This document shows, piece by piece, positions 10,894 to 24,200 of a DNA stretch of 64,000 bases. The DNA comes from Hyparrhenia diplandra (taxonomy: Eukaryota; Streptophyta; Magnoliopsida; Poales; Poaceae). The notes under the pieces were generated by a model. The model made no database searches and had not been told where the DNA came from. It saw nothing but the letters and a program-made list of their open reading frames with translations. The position numbers and the translations under genes were made by a program. The stretch is taken from contig JADLZK010007335.1 of assembly GCA_015847255.1 (NCBI GenBank), positions 19,644 to 83,643 of the forward strand. The letters are read 5' to 3'. Positions within the stretch are counted from its first letter, which is position 1. The number at the start of each line of letters is the position of its first letter.

Positions 10894-11985
10894 CGAGAGA
10901 TTGGATTGGAGGTAGTTGAGAATGGTAGGGTCACTAGTAAACTAGAGCTGCCTCTGTTGCTCAGGCGATGGCAGCCATGCTGCAGCCAGAAGCCGGCCAG
11001 GCGAGAGGGGCCAATCAGACCTAAATGGCGCACAGCAGCTCAAAGGGCAAAACATCTATTTAGGCCAAAAATACAAGTTATTAGAGATGTATTTTGATAT
11101 TAAAATGACCAAAAATGTCATGTTTTTGCAAAGTGTAATTGCTTTTGGGTGTCATTAGAAAGCAAATGTTAGAAGTTCTATTATATAGCAAAGCACCATG
11201 TAGGAGTCCTATAATAACAAATATCTCGATTAAATCTTGGTGTTGATGTTTTTTTCCCATCAGATATGATTACGAGACGTGTGTTAGCAAATTTGATTGC
11301 GATACACAAGAGCAAATTTGATTGTTGTACACAAGACACAGAGTATATACTAATTTAGGCAAGAATGGTGCCATACGTCCAATGTATATGAATTGTGATG
11401 TTGTGTGTTATATATGCATGAGGCGTTAGGGTTGATAAAGTTGTAATCGATATTACCTAGATACCTTTACATGGCTAGCACAGAAATGATATATTTTCAT
11501 GTGTTAGCCCATCTATTTTTTAGAGTAGTGGGGAGATGTAGTTCACTAGGAAAAACACAAAGAATTTGCATCCAAGCTTTCATTAAAATTCCACTTCTAT
11601 AATGAAGCCCGGCTGAAGGGCAAATCTAGTTCATCAAGTTTGGGTAGGAAACCAATAATTGATGGAACTTTTTCTTGTTAGGTTGTCGATGTATAGGATT
11701 ATAACCGCTGCGAAGGGATGGATTGGGGGGAGGGGGGCTTAAGCCCTCCATAACGTTGCTATATAGATAAGACTATTTAACAACTTACTTGTCCGCCTAA
11801 TATGCCAAATTTTTGGTAAATAATAATATATGCAACATCGATGTTTTCAACAGTTTTGGTAAAGGAAAATGGCCATAAATCACAATGTGACATCACGTTG
11901 ATGTTCATCAAGCTAGCTATGATGTCGTCGGGCTAATAACAAATGAAGCAGACAAACTCCGACCGCTCGCTTGCTCTGTTCGTTC
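10894..11985. other. Intergenic sequence, nothing recognised
   Basis: AT-rich with scattered homopolymer tracts. Repeated phrases (AGCAAATTTGATTG, near 11,285 and 11,310) suggest old transposon material, but no termini or coding sequence can be supported. Confidence 0.4.
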
Positions 11986-13115
11986 GCGCGATGCCGCGCG
12001 GTGTGCCCATGATTCAAAATGTCAATCTGCTTTCAAAACCCGCTTAACCCGGACGTGTTTTACCCGATTAAAACGGCGAGTATGGAAAGCGAGCTTTTCT
12101 ACCCGGCGACGCATCTGGGTGAAATCTGCACTCCATCGGGAAGTGTACCGGGTGCAGATAGCCTGGGATAGTATACCCGCGATACACCCACACGCATACC
12201 CTGCGGGTAAAAAACAAAACCCGCAGACCATCGGGCAGCTGTGCCAATTTTTAGCCCCAACATGGGCCATCAATTTGCCCGAAATTTGAGCCGTATATAT
12301 AGCTTCCTCAAACCCTAACCCCTTCTCTCACTTCATTCCCTCTTCCTTTCCCCTGGGAGGCCGCCGCCGCCAGAGCAGGACTTCGCGCATCGCGAGTCGC
12401 GACTGCCACCGCGAGCGGCGAGCCACCGCCTCAGCGACCGCGAGCAGCGAGCGGGTCGGCACTCCCTCTTCCTCTTCTAACCCACGTCCCCACGCCACCC
12501 GACGGCTCGCCGCCGCTGCCTCCTCCTGCGCGTTGGGGCCTCCGTCCTCTACGCCGCCGCCGCTGCAGGGCGACGCGGCCGACCGCGTCTCCAGTCCACC
12601 GCGAGTCCATGGTCGGCCACCACCTGCACCTCCGGACCGCCGCGCGAGGCGACTGGGCGCGAGGCCGCGAGCGCGTGACGCCAGCACCGCCCTCCGATGC
12701 GGCCGAGGAGGGAAACTGCGAGTGCCCATTCTGCAATCCTGATCTGCAGTATGCACGAATCTGCTTCATTCAGCAGTGCATCGGCAAGGAACTGTTCAAT
12801 CTGTGTAGGCTGCAGTCCGCATCTTCTCAGCTCCATGTCAATGAGCATTGCAATTTGGAACATTGAAGTGTTGAAATCTGAGCATTGCGTGTCAATGATC
12901 GACTTTGTTTGTCAGCTGCCGTGAGCAAATTTATGATTTTGCTTAGTCTTCACGGGTGTGTTGTCGGGTGCGGGTTACCCGTCGGGTAAGAAAATACCCC
13001 GCGCGGGTGCGGTATGGAATAATCCTTACCCGGCTCGTGTTAGCGGTGCGTACGGGTGCGATCTGGCGAGGGTCGGGTGTGGGTGGCTAGTACCCATCGG
13101 GTATGCGTCACCGCT
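11986..13115. mobile_element. Putative non-autonomous hAT-like element
   Basis: Both flanks are packed with the same short motif in opposite orientations. ACCCG/TACCCG-type words cluster at 12,035-12,250, and CGGGT/CGGGTA words cluster at 12,950-13,105. Between them lies an expressed-looking block: a TATATATAG box near 12,292, a CT-rich leader with AAACCCTAACCCC, then GC-rich sequence to about 12,870 without a transposase frame. Subterminal clusters of short GC-rich motifs are typical of plant hAT (Ac-like) transposons. Possible ends share GCGGTG (near 11,996 and, inverted, near 13,115), but I cannot prove terminal inverted repeats or an 8-bp target duplication. The interior might be captured gene sequence or a truncated transposase leader. 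Confidence 0.5.
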
Positions 13116-14029
13116 GCCATCTTGAGATCGCCTCGCGTGTCAGGTGTCCGTGTGCGCGCGCCGCACGCGTGGTGCTGCACGACCGCGCTGGGGTGCTGGG
13201 ATGGGTGGACGCTTGTGCAGCGGCCGTGGGACTCGGCATGCGCGGCGGCGCCGAGAGCTGCCTAGCTGAACGCCTCCCGGTCTAATACGAACCCTTCTAT
13301 GTTGAACCGCAGTCGAGCCAGGGGATTGGGTCTCGTTGCTATTTAATGGAGATGTAGCAAAAATCAAGCAATTTAGCTGACGATGAATGACTAAGCATAT
13401 CAATTAGCATGAGAAATCACCTCCCGCTTGGGGACTACAGCCCGGCAGCCCCCTGATCCGCCCGTGTTGAACGACACAGTAATTGATTTTGTTTCTCTTT
13501 ATTTATTTTTGGTTAACAACATCACAACACGACCACTGCATGCGTGGGCTAATGCAGCACCAAATTAAAACATCAATCAATGGACCAATGGAACCTTCAA
13601 AACCTATTATAATATGGAAAAGCTACATCACCCCCTCAACTAATGGATGGTAGACTCAGACAACCTCAACCTACGAAATCCGGCCTTATATCACCCTCAA
13701 CTGAACCCACCTTTCCGGCCACACTCCGCCAGCTTTAAAATCATAAGAAATCACGTAGTAATCAGTGAAATTTAAAATCAAATCACAGCACCCAAATGAG
13801 TGTATCTCACACAATGAACAGCACATGCTTAAGACATTTTTTTTGGCAAACATGCAGAAAACAGTAAATTTAAGTTTCGCAAAGAAAAAACGAATCCAAG
13901 ATTTCAACCGGCTTATCAGCGTGAATCGCCTGCCACTGGCTGTGCTCCGACAGTCCACCTGGGCTACAAGAGGAATCTGTGAGTCCATGTACCAATAGTA
14001 CCGTGGAGTTATGGAGGTGATAGGAGTTC
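13116..14029. other. Spacer with transposon-like sequence
   Basis: GC-rich to about 13,300, then AT-rich. Around 13,619-13,700 the phrase CATCACCCCCTCAACT, with a later CACCCTCAACTGA, resembles text common in grass DNA transposons, but no ends were identified. No gene supported. Confidence 0.4.
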
Positions 14030-14870
14030 TTGGCATGCAGTGAACTCATTTATTTATTGTACGTCGTTCTCTTGTCATATGAGTTATATGGCATGGCAAT
14101 TAGCAAAATGTGCAGAGCTGAGGTCGTCACAGAAACACGACAGCACAGCCACTCTGCAAGTATGATGTACACCACCCCGGACTCTCAGAGGACGAATGGA
14201 ACAGAATTGTCCACCGAGAGCGATAGAGGAGGAGAAGAAAACTGATCGGCCACCGAGCAGAGATCGCCTTCTGCTGCCTGCTGCCCTTGGTCCGTTTCTT
14301 CCACTGAAACTGGGAAGAACAGCCATGCCAGCGGCCAGCGATGAGGTCATGCCGTCCTCAATCCTAGTTCCTGGTTCCGGTGGATGATGAGGCTGACGAT
14401 GATGGCGATGCCTCCTGCCAGCCATCACATGCCCGTCGCCCACAATCATCCCCAACCCCATGGCCTGTTCACGCCGGAAGCATTGCATGCGGTGCCGGTC
14501 CTGGTGCTGGTGCAGGCCCAGCCACGCCCGTCGCCCGGCGTCCCCCCTCCCACGTCCTTTCTCGCCTGCTGCCTCTTCTCCCTGTCTCCCCTCCACATCA
14601 CATAGCTGAGCTGCCCACCATTACAACGCTCACTGGTCACCGCTCGATCTCAACCGAAGCCACCACCCACAGACCATGCACGCATACCCTTACACTCTGC
14701 TCGATCTGCACGCCCCTTTCTCTTGTGCCACTGCCTGCGAGGTCAGCAGGTTCCTCCTGCCCTCGCTCGAGCATAATAGATCCTAGATAGCCCGTCGATG
14801 GCGCCAATCCCGACGTGATCAATCCATACCCGGCTTAATTCAAAAGACCTTACCTCCAAGAGCACATAGA
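14030..14870 (+). promoter_or_regulatory. Probable promoter and 5' leader of the LONGIFOLIA-type gene
   Basis: CT- and CA-rich sequence precedes the start codon at 14,871, with runs such as CTCCCTGTCTCCCCTCCACA. The overlapping open frames on both strands here are of low complexity and show no domain. A long pyrimidine-rich leader is common in grass genes. Transcription start and any leader intron cannot be placed from sequence alone. Confidence 0.35.
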
Positions 14871-17800
14871 ATGGCGAAGGAATTTGGCGGCCAGGTGGGG
14901 TGCATGGCCAGCATGTTCCACATCTTCGACCGCCGCCGCCTGCTCACCGGACGACAACGGCATGGTGACTTCCCTGGAACCATCAACCAACTGCCTCAAC
15001 CAGGTACTTGGCCTCTGCCTACTTTTCACTACTTTGCCATCTGTCCCCAGGACTTCAGCGAAACAAGCCATCCATCCTAAAAAAACCATCAAGACCAACT
15101 AAAACTGTACCATTATAATGGTGCTGGAAGTAAAAGCTGTAGAGTGCCAAACAGAAGTAGTTTAAAATTTTATTTATTTCATGCTGAACGTAGTACAGGG
15201 CAAAAACAACGACTCTTTCTTGAAAGTACATGAACAAGAACAACACCCATGGTATGCAGGCAGGCAACTTCACTCATCACACATATAAAGACAGCAAAAT
15301 CTAAGGCCCAAGAGTGTCATGAAAAAGTTACACCGTAATCAAAAGTTTAGGCAAGCAAAAACATATATAACTAACTATACTTCTCGGATACAGTTCTAAT
15401 AAAAGTGTTTCTGTTGTCCAGGCCATACTCTGCCAGTTAGCAGCACGCATGCCCCGGTGCAAAGCACAGCTAATCCAAACATCACTGTGGTATTTTAACC
15501 ACTTCTTTGTTATTTTAAAAGCTAAAGAATTCAGATATAAATAATTATCAGGACTTTAACTGCGCAGGACAAATCATTCAGCAAAAGCAAAAGTGTGACT
15601 GAGAAGAACAGTACCCCTCAACGGAATCATCGACATCATCTTCAGTTTCACGTCCTGCTCTTCATTATGACAGCAGTAAACCATCCCTGGACAGCAGCAA
15701 ACCAGCACAGCAGAAGCTCCCTGCATCCACGAGAAGCCTGTGGTAGGAAGGAGTAGGCCAATGAGGAGTTCCCGGTCTTCGGCACAGATGCCAAACCAAA
15801 ACAGCAAAAACTGATTTTAGAGATGTGAAGGACTCCATCAACCAGGGACTCCCGTGTCCCGCCATCAAGACCAAAATGATGGCACACAGAGATGGACTGC
15901 ACAAAGACTCACCAAGGCCACTGCTTATATCCAAATCAACAGATGGAACTTATGTGATTGCTATTGACAGGAGCAATGTGCCTCCTGCATATGTCGACAA
16001 ATCTAGCAGGCGACCATGCTTATCATGTGATGATCGACAGCTGCTGCTGCAGGTAGAAGCTCAAGACAGCAAGATGCCTTCATCCAAGCTCAGGGATCTT
16101 CCTAGGTTATCTTTGGACAGTAGGGATGAGCCTGTCAAGTCAAGTTTACGCCTGAAAACTTTGGTTATGCAAACACCGATGACATTCTCATTGATAATTT
16201 GAAATACCAACGATCTCCGAGCCATCGGCGGGACAGTGGTGTCATTGCAAAGCTCATGGGATTAGAAGAGACTCTGATGCCCCTGGGTCTGCAACATCAC
16301 ACACACCAAACCATCACATTCAAAATGATCACCTGTCACACACCTCCAGGAGTATCTGCCATGACCTTGGTACATTGCAGCCAAAGATTCAGCCTACAAT
16401 ACTGAAAACCAAACCTTCTCCGAGAACTGTCCCTGAAGCTGCACCTTGAAGCAGCAGAAGATAAGTACAACGCCAAGTTCTACAACCATAAACGATCACG
16501 TAGAGAGAAGGCTCAGCAATCTCACAATGCTGGGATGTAATAAGGATTTGAGGGCTCTTGAGATACGACTCAGCAAGTTACACACAAAGCAGAATGTTTA
16601 CAATGCCAGATCACTGACCACTCAGAAGGCAGCCGCTGGACAAACCGACAAAAGCTCCAAGACTCCAGTTTCCAGTTGTGATCATGAAGCCGGCAAGAGG
16701 TATCATGAAACAGAATGCTTCAGTTGCTACCCTTGCCGGGGCAAAAGTCCACAGAAAGTTGCAGCATGAAGAGCCCCTTTAACCACGAAGACTGACAACT
16801 GTAACAAGACGAAGACCCATTCTCACAATCAAAGAGCTCGTTCCAGGCAAGAGGAAGATGTGGGCAGCACAAGTTCACCAAAGACTTCTAGAATTTGAGC
16901 CCAAGACTCATGCAAAGTCAGACCGTGGAAGGATCACTCAACCGACAGTTCCACCAATGTCCACAGCCAAGACATCCAAAGAAGAAGTATCTCCAAGAGG
17001 CAAAACTAAGATCAAAGGCTTCACAATCAAATAGCATCTGTGGCCATGATAAGGCCATGATTCCTGAAAGCAAAATCAGTTTATCAAAGCAGGTTGATAC
17101 GAGCATTATTAATTATTCAAATACTCTTAATGTCAACACATCATCCATCCATCAAAGCAATACAACATTGACATCGAATTATGAGTTACAATTAAAGACT
17201 AATATATTTCCACGGCAAAGAACCTACTATTGACTGTTAATTGTTTCATCATTCATTATGTACATGTACATCAGTTAGTGATTACTCAAAGACTATTTTT
17301 TTCCAGGAAACACTTATCATATGTACTGACAAGAACATCCGTCCACTGGAGAACATGCCGAGTCCTGTATCAGTCCTTGATGCCACATTCTATCAAGATA
17401 TTCTGTCGCCTTCTCTGAGGAGCATATCGAATTCTTTCAAAGTGAGAACTTTTATCTGTCAAACCATTCTTCACATGACTCTGAGCATTATCCTTGTTTC
17501 ATATTGTTTGGCACATGACAAGCATGCTTAACTGTAGCATATCAGTCCATCATCACAAGCAACTAATCAATGCAACCAAATGTAGCTCGTTGCCTAGCAA
17601 ACTGGGAAGAACCACAGCAAATTGGCAGTGACAGTAGAGATGCAATTGCTTGTTTTTGCCAACCAGTTGAAGAGCATCAATTCTTCATTGCCAGTAGTTC
17701 ATGCCTGCACCTAACATCTTCATGGAGCCCCCACATGTTACAATTGCCCATACAGGGACATAATATATGTTTGGATTGCACATATACTTATGTAGATGAG

Positions 17801-18697
17801 CCCAAAAGTATAACTGATTTTCTTAGCTGGACTGGTTGCTTTAGGTTGTTCTCTGAGCCCCCACAAGCTTGCTGGATTGGTCGATCTAGCCCTTAATGCT
17901 CAACTAACTGTTTTTTTCTTTACTTGTTCAGATGTTGCGACACTTACATTGGATGAGTGCTGGAACTCAATAAGCCTCCCTGACACACCAACATTGAAGA
18001 AAAGTAGCGAGAGTAACCACATAATACCAGAAAAAAAAGAGAGCCCTCGTCCAAAAGCTTGAGTTCTTGCAATTGTCGAGTGATGAGGTTCCAAGAATAA
18101 ATGACAATCCGTTAATAGTCACTGCCAATAAAGACCATCATTATATTTATGAAATACTCTCAGCATCTGGCCTCTTGCACAGTGAACTAAATTCCAGGAT
18201 GGTGCCCTGCTTGTTCCAGCAGCCAAGCTACCCAATCAATCCAGAGCTTTTCTTATCCTTGAACAAGCAAAACCAACTGCAGGAAAGCTTCACACAGAAA
18301 CTAATTTTGATCTTGCAAATGAACTCATTGCTAAGAAAATATACAGTGGCAGTTCAGTGAGACAACCACTGCAATTCATTCAATGCAAGAAATCAAGCGG
18401 ATGGCGTATTTTCAAGGAATTATGCTCAGAGATTGAAATGCTCCGATCTGAGGCCACAACAATAAGACTATCTGAAGAGGATGAGGATGAGGAAAGAGAG
18501 CAAGCTAGCAAAGAATGCAGTACGTGAATTGGGGAAAATGGAAGAGTTTCAATAGTGAGCTACAAGGGATGGTTCTGCACATTGAAAGATCCATCTTTAA
18601 GAATCTCATTGGCGAAGTCATAAGTGGTGAAGACATAGGAAAGGTGTAATTTTGGCAGTGGAAGTACAGAGGGGAGTTGTCTTTGAGAAGCATATAG
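14871..18697 (+). CDS. LONGIFOLIA/TRM-family protein (DUF3741-DUF4378)
   Basis: Related proteins (Arabidopsis LONGIFOLIA1/2; rice GL7/GW7/SLG7) bind TON1 and microtubule arrays and promote longitudinal cell and organ elongation. The start MAKEFGGQVGCMASMFHIF, followed by DRRRLLTGR, is the family N terminus and ends at a donor at 15,004. The next exon begins about 15,568 (DKSFSKSKSVTEKNSTP). Family blocks follow: KDSPRPLLISKSTDGTYVI (15,905-15,957), the TRM motif SGVIAKLMGLEE (16,236-16,271) and VERRLSNL...CNKDLRALE. An exon at 17,307-17,441 holds PSPVSVLDATFYQD, and one from 17,932 holds DECWNSISLPDTPT. The DUF4378 end includes INPELF, KSSGWRIFKELCSEIEML, ELQGMVLHIERSIF and a final LSLRSI before TAG 18,695. 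Several frame changes are needed (for example near 16,160), and there is a stop close to the end near 18,646. The conserved C terminus suggests sequence error or very recent decay rather than an old pseudogene. Confidence 0.82.
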
Positions 18698-18829
18698 ACT
18701 AAAACAATTTTGTTGTTTTCCATGAAACTGACCTGATGGTAAAAGTAATGTATGTTTAGCAGCTGCAAAGAATAACTAGGTTGTAAAACATATATAAAGT
18801 TTCATGTACAGAGAATTAATCACACTAGA

Positions 18830-18997
18830 ATCTTGATAGATAGACGACACAAATATTACCAAAGAATAAAATTGTTCCCTTGGATATGTGAAGTCCAAAT
18901 TCTCGCACCTATGATCTTGATAGATAGAAGACACAAATATTACTGAAGAATAAAATTGTTCCCTTGGATATGTGAAGTCCAAATTCTTGCACCTATG
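18830..18997. repeat. 84-bp tandem duplication
   Basis: A block beginning ATCTTGATAGATAGA at 18,830 repeats at 18,914. The two copies differ at only a handful of positions (GACGACAC versus GAAGACAC, ACCAAAG versus ACTGAAG, CTCGCAC versus CTTGCAC). It lies just downstream of the LONGIFOLIA-type gene. Confidence 0.92.
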
Positions 18998-19980
18998 ATC
19001 AACCAAACCATCCGCCCAATTATTTGACCAACTGTGTGAGATAAGGTGATAATAAGAAGCGCCACCCATCAGCATTATTAAAAGCATCTTACATTCTTAA
19101 GAGTTACAAGTAACAAAGGATTCCTGTGACAGATTGCAAATAACTAAGAGTGGCTGGACCAAATGGTCCATTTTGTTATCGACTATCAAGATGGTAAATC
19201 AGTGGAATCTGGTTGTCACATTTGAACTCTGTTCTTAATAAAACATGACTGGATTTTGTCAGTCTTTGGCTACAACCCAGATACACTTGCAAACTAATTG
19301 ACACAAAACTCTGTTTTTTAATCTATATTGATGCATGCTTAACTGGGTATCTCCTCAATCGTCAAGACGAGGCAATATTCATCAAGCATTTGGAAGAAGG
19401 AAATGCTCTATGTTTGAATGCCTTGCCTATTTTGGACATATGACAGTAAGAGAATATGATTCCTAATAAGTTTGGAGATATCAAAACCTGAGCCCTATTC
19501 TTCATTCCTAAACAAATTACTTACATATGCAAAGGGAAGCACAACAGAGATTTTCTCGTCCCCCCCCCCCCTCCAACCCCCCAAAATAAATAAATAAATA
19601 AATAATGTTGCAAGGGATAGCATCCCAAGGCTAGGTCCTAGAAGCGCACCAGATGAGACCAGGGAGAAGAAAATCCTAGTGGATTCAAGATAAACAGAGG
19701 TAGAATTTTTCGAAGTGCACGGACCTGCGTGGAGGAATTATGAGCAGCCCTAGAACCAGGACCATAGCTAGCTCGTCCAGCACTGTGACCAACTGGATGA
19801 CCCGAGCTGTCATTTCGCTCGCAGGGCTCACCAAAATAAAGTCCACGAGGCATCCTAACCGCAGGAATTCCCACGCGAATCGTGCATGATTTTTTAGAAT
19901 ATAAATCGTGCAGGAATTTTAGTACAGACAGATAGGAGTACAGATTATGTGCTGATTTAACAAAATCAAAAGATGTTAAA
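18998..19980. other. Intergenic spacer with simple repeats
   Basis: No gene supported. A poly-C tract (19,560-19,571) and an (AAAT/AATA) repeat (19,585-19,604) sit together. A 127-codon minus-strand frame over 19,638-20,021 contains RGLYFGEPCERND but no known domain, and I do not consider it a supported gene. Confidence 0.45.
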
Positions 19981-19995
19981 AGAAAAAAGATGGCA

Positions 19996-20051
19996 TGGGC
20001 TTTTATGTAGTAGTGGCCCATCTAAAAGCCCATTAATTCAGCCCAAGCCCA
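19996..20051. promoter_or_regulatory. Cluster of five site II (TGGGCY/RGCCCA) motifs
   Basis: TGGGCT at 19,996; GGCCCA at 20,015; AGCCCA at 20,027, 20,040 and 20,046. Site II elements bind TCP factors and are common in promoters of plant housekeeping and growth-related genes. The cluster lies just upstream of the GC-rich leader of the G3BP-like gene, whose first, non-coding exon probably ends at a donor at 20,303. Confidence 0.6.
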
Positions 20052-21231
20052 CGTCTCGCCACACCAGTACGTTTCTTTACCCTAACAAACACTTGCTCCA
20101 GAAAAGGCACACACGGCCTGACATCCGCCCGCCGCCGTTTCTTCGTCTTCTCGCAGCGCCGGCGCTCCATCTTCTTCTGCCCTGCTCCTCCCCCCTCCCC
20201 ACTCGCCCTCGGCACGCAAGGCGACGGCGGCGGCGCTCGGTGGCGGCGCCGTCAGCGGCTCCCCTCCCGCCTCTCGCCCTCGCCTCCGTCCTCCGCACAC
20301 CGGTACGCACATCCCCTCTCCCCTCCCACCTCCGCTGGACCGTCGACGGCGCCTACCCCGGCCCCTGCCTGCGCCGCGCGTGCCGCGCGTGGCCGGAGGG
20401 CAGCGGGAGCCAGCAGCCGCTGCTCCACCAAGGCGGTCGCGCCGCTTTGGGGAGCGCTTATTGTACCCCAATAGCGAAGCGCTACCCGTCCGCTTAGCGC
20501 TTCAGCGTGCGCTTAGTTCCGCCTTTTTGGAACCCTGCATAGTGTTGCAAGGATTGCCAGATTGTGCATTGCCTATTTGATTTGTCTGATTCGCTTCCGT
20601 AGCAGGTTCCAAGAGGGAACATGATGCGTGTAACAACACTTGTTTATTGTGAACTACTAAGTGTGTCAAAATCAAAGGTTACTGTGAGTGAAGGCTTCTG
20701 TTTTGCAAGTGTCATGAATGATTGGCTACCAATTTTTTTTTTTTTCAGTATCGTTTTCTGTCAGTGATAATCTTGTTGGGGTTTTTGGACAGGAAACTTA
20801 GAAAATGCCTGATGTTTTACAAGTTTGGGCTTAGGATTATGCCTTTTTAACCTAGGGTTTCTATTTGACTGATTGTTGAAACCAGGCATGTGTCATTCTT
20901 TTAGTATATTTATATATATACAAAATTCTAGGTTACCTTTTACCTATTTGGAGGACAGATCTAAATGCTTAGGGTTTGCTTGTCATTTTTAATTCATTTT
21001 CTACTGTTAGTTGTCCACTTCTAAAAGCTGCACTTCTGCTTGTGGTTATTGTGAGGCATAATAACTATTGTGTTTGTGGCAAGGCATTAATTTGTTCTCT
21101 CTTGGTTGCTTGTTTAGTTCTTTTTCTACCCTTGATTGTCTACTTCTACAAGCTGCATTTTTGCTTGTGGTTCTTTTGAGGTGTAACTATTGTGCTTGTG
21201 AAAAGGCATTAATTTGTTATTCCCTTCAGAA

Positions 21232-24200
21232 ATGGCAGGGCAAGCAGGGAACCCAGTAAACCACCCTATAAGTCCCCACGTGGTAATCTACATTCTCCTG
21301 TGTTTCTATTCATTGCATGGGATTGTCACAAATATACTGAATGTTTTTTTTTGTTTTCTATAGATAGGTGGCGCTTTTTGTTCAGCAATATTATCAAATT
21401 CTACATGAGCAACCAGAACAAGCGCACAAGTTTTACCAAGATTCAAGTATTCTTGGTCGACCAGATTCCAATGGAACTTTGGTGTATGTCAGCACTATGA
21501 GTGTAAGTTCTTGTATCGGCGGATTTATTGACTCATTTGTACAATAGGCATGCCATCTGAAATTGAGATTTACCGGATCCATCTTTTCTCTGCAGGCAAT
21601 TAATGAAAAATTATGTCTATGGACGTCAGAGACTGTTTAACAGAGATAGAGACTGCAGATGCACAGTTATCTCACAAGGATGGGGTGCTCATTGTTGTTA
21701 CTGGATCATGACTTCAGATGATGGCGTTTTCCGTAGGTTTACCCAGTCATTCTTCCTAGCACCACAAGAAAGTGGTGGCTATTTTGTTCTCACTGATATA
21801 TTCAGGTTTATTTCGGAAAGGAAACCAGCTGAGATAAATCAAGTTGCTACTCAAGAAAATGGAATTAGTCAGAATGGTAGACCTGCATCTGAAACTGGCT
21901 CAGCATTACCAGAACCTATTCCAGCTGACAAGAGTGTGATCTCTGACCATGTGACAGCTGAGAGTAATGTCACAGACAGGCAAACTAGCAATCCCTCTCT
22001 GCTAATGGCACTGCCATTGAAAAATAATGTTAAAACCCAGCCACCTGTGCAAGTGCCCAAAGAGGGTCTCAAAAAGGCCCTAGTTGCTGCTCCTCCCCCT
22101 CCTCCAACTCAGACGGATGTTACTAAGAAATCTTATGCATCTATTGTGAGTTATTTATCATTCTGTTTGATTTATCGTTGTATACAGCTTTCTGTTTTAT
22201 TAACTCATAACACATGATTCTGTTCTTAGTTTATTGTAGAAGTGATTTGGCTGATATCACTATATGGATTTTTAGTTTGCTTCTTATACTAATTACATAC
22301 CTACTAATGTGGCCTGCTCACAGGTCAAGGTCATGAAAGAGGGCCCACCTACTCCTCCAGTTGCCAAAACAACGCCTTCAGTTTCCAAACAGAAGCCGGC
22401 TGCTAAACCAGTGTCCAAGGCTGTTGAAGCTCCTGAAAAAAACCAACCGTGAAACCTACCCAGGCTGTTGAAACTGGTGATGGGATTGCTGCTCAAAACA
22501 ATTCTTCTCGCAATGGTTTGTTTGGCTTGTGACTTAGTCCTATTATTAAGTCTTTTTAGCATTATTAGCAATGCTGACACTATTGATTTGCCCTGCAGAG
22601 CAAGGCTATTCAATTTTCGTCAAGAATTTGCCTTTCCATGCCAATATTGAAATGGTCGAGGAGGAATTTAAGAAATTTGGTACTATAAAGCCAGGTGGTG
22701 TCCAAGTCCGGCACAATAAGGTTAGAACTTTTGGTGTTGGGTTCTTCTATCTGCGATTTTGGTTTAGAAAATTCATATCATATTGGTACAGGTCGTCGTT
22801 ATGTTTTTGGTTTTGTGGAGATGAGTCCCAGCAGTCTATGCAAGCAGCAATTGAGGTTAGTCTTCTATTATTTATTCTTCCAATAACTGATACTCTGTAG
22901 TTGTAGTAGTAGTTAGTTTCTTTTCTGAACCCTTGCTGTACTTGACTAGTAGAAATTTTGCAGTGCCATAATTAAAAGTAATCTTTTTTTTTTTTTCTTA
23001 TCATAGTTTTCTTTGTGGTTTTGAAATTTATCAGCATCTAATTAAAGTAGTTAGTTTCTTTTCTGAACCTTGCTGTACTTGACTAGTAGAAATTTTGCAG
23101 TGCCATAATTAAAGTAATCCTTTTTTTTTTCTTATCATAGTTTTCTTTGTGGTTTTGAAATTTATCAGCATCTAAAATACATGAATACTGGAATTCACAT
23201 TTTTTATTCGAATTTACTATCTGTGGATGTTGCAGTGATTTCTAATGATTGATTGCTATCTTTGGATGTTGCTGCTGGATAGATGATTTCTAATGATTGA
23301 TATTTCAGTCTTTCAGATGACTGCTGATTCTTTTCCTGCTTGATAACCTTTTTTTTTGGTGTGTGTGTGTGTGTGGCTGCTTGATAACTATAGTTTTGAT
23401 TGTCATATTTTAACCTGATATCAGTGTCATAGTGGTTTTGACAATATGTGGCCAAGTTACGATTCCTATTTGTCACCCAGGCATCCCCGGTTCATATGGA
23501 GGACAAAGAAGTCGGCATTGAGGCGAAAAAGAGCCAATTCACGAGGTAAGCATAACTGATCTGAAGTTGCAGTAAACCATAAATTTAATGTGAAGATATA
23601 TCTATCAGAGTCCTTTTTCCTCCCCTGTACCTTTGTTCTCAATTTGATACAAGTTTTGCCAAATTCTTCCCCCTTTTATACTAATCATCATACAGATTAT
23701 TCAGCTTGTTAAAATGGTTTGAGTGTCTTGCAAGTTCGTGTAGGGGACATGGCAAGATGCTTTTTAAGGTTGCTGTATCTGCTGACCTTGTTTTTTGTAA
23801 TTTTGTACTGGTCAGTATTGTTTTCAATTGACTATTTGAAATAACACAATTTCCCATTTGTTGTGCTGGGTGTTCTTAAACACTTCATTGCTATTGTTTG
23901 ATTTATGCAATGTAGTCATTGACTCAAGCCCTGTTCAATGTTGTAGGTGGTCGCTTTCCAATCTGGCAGGAGTGTACCATGGTGATAACTTCAGAGGGCG
24001 GGAAGTGGCTATGTGGACAATGCCAACTACAGAAGCAGTGACAACTTCAACCGCCGGAATGAAGGGAGATGTACAAATCATTAGAATGAAGGGAGTTCTA
24101 CAACCGCAGGAATGATGGTGGCGAGAACTATATTCGCAGGAATGATGGTGGTGAGAACTACAATAGGAGGAACGACGGTGGTGAGAACTACAACCGCAGG

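Noticed and set aside
14084..14596. 170-codon minus-strand ORF upstream of the LONGIFOLIA-type gene
   Set aside because: His/Arg/Gly-rich shadow frame across a CT/CA-rich leader; no domain and no splice context.
19638..20021. 127-codon minus-strand ORF
   Set aside because: No domain, partly low complexity, no neighbouring exon; overlaps the site II promoter region of the next gene.
20082..20471. Overlapping ORFs on both strands at 20.1-20.5 kb
   Set aside because: They lie in the GC-rich leader of the G3BP-like gene and read as compositional shadows.
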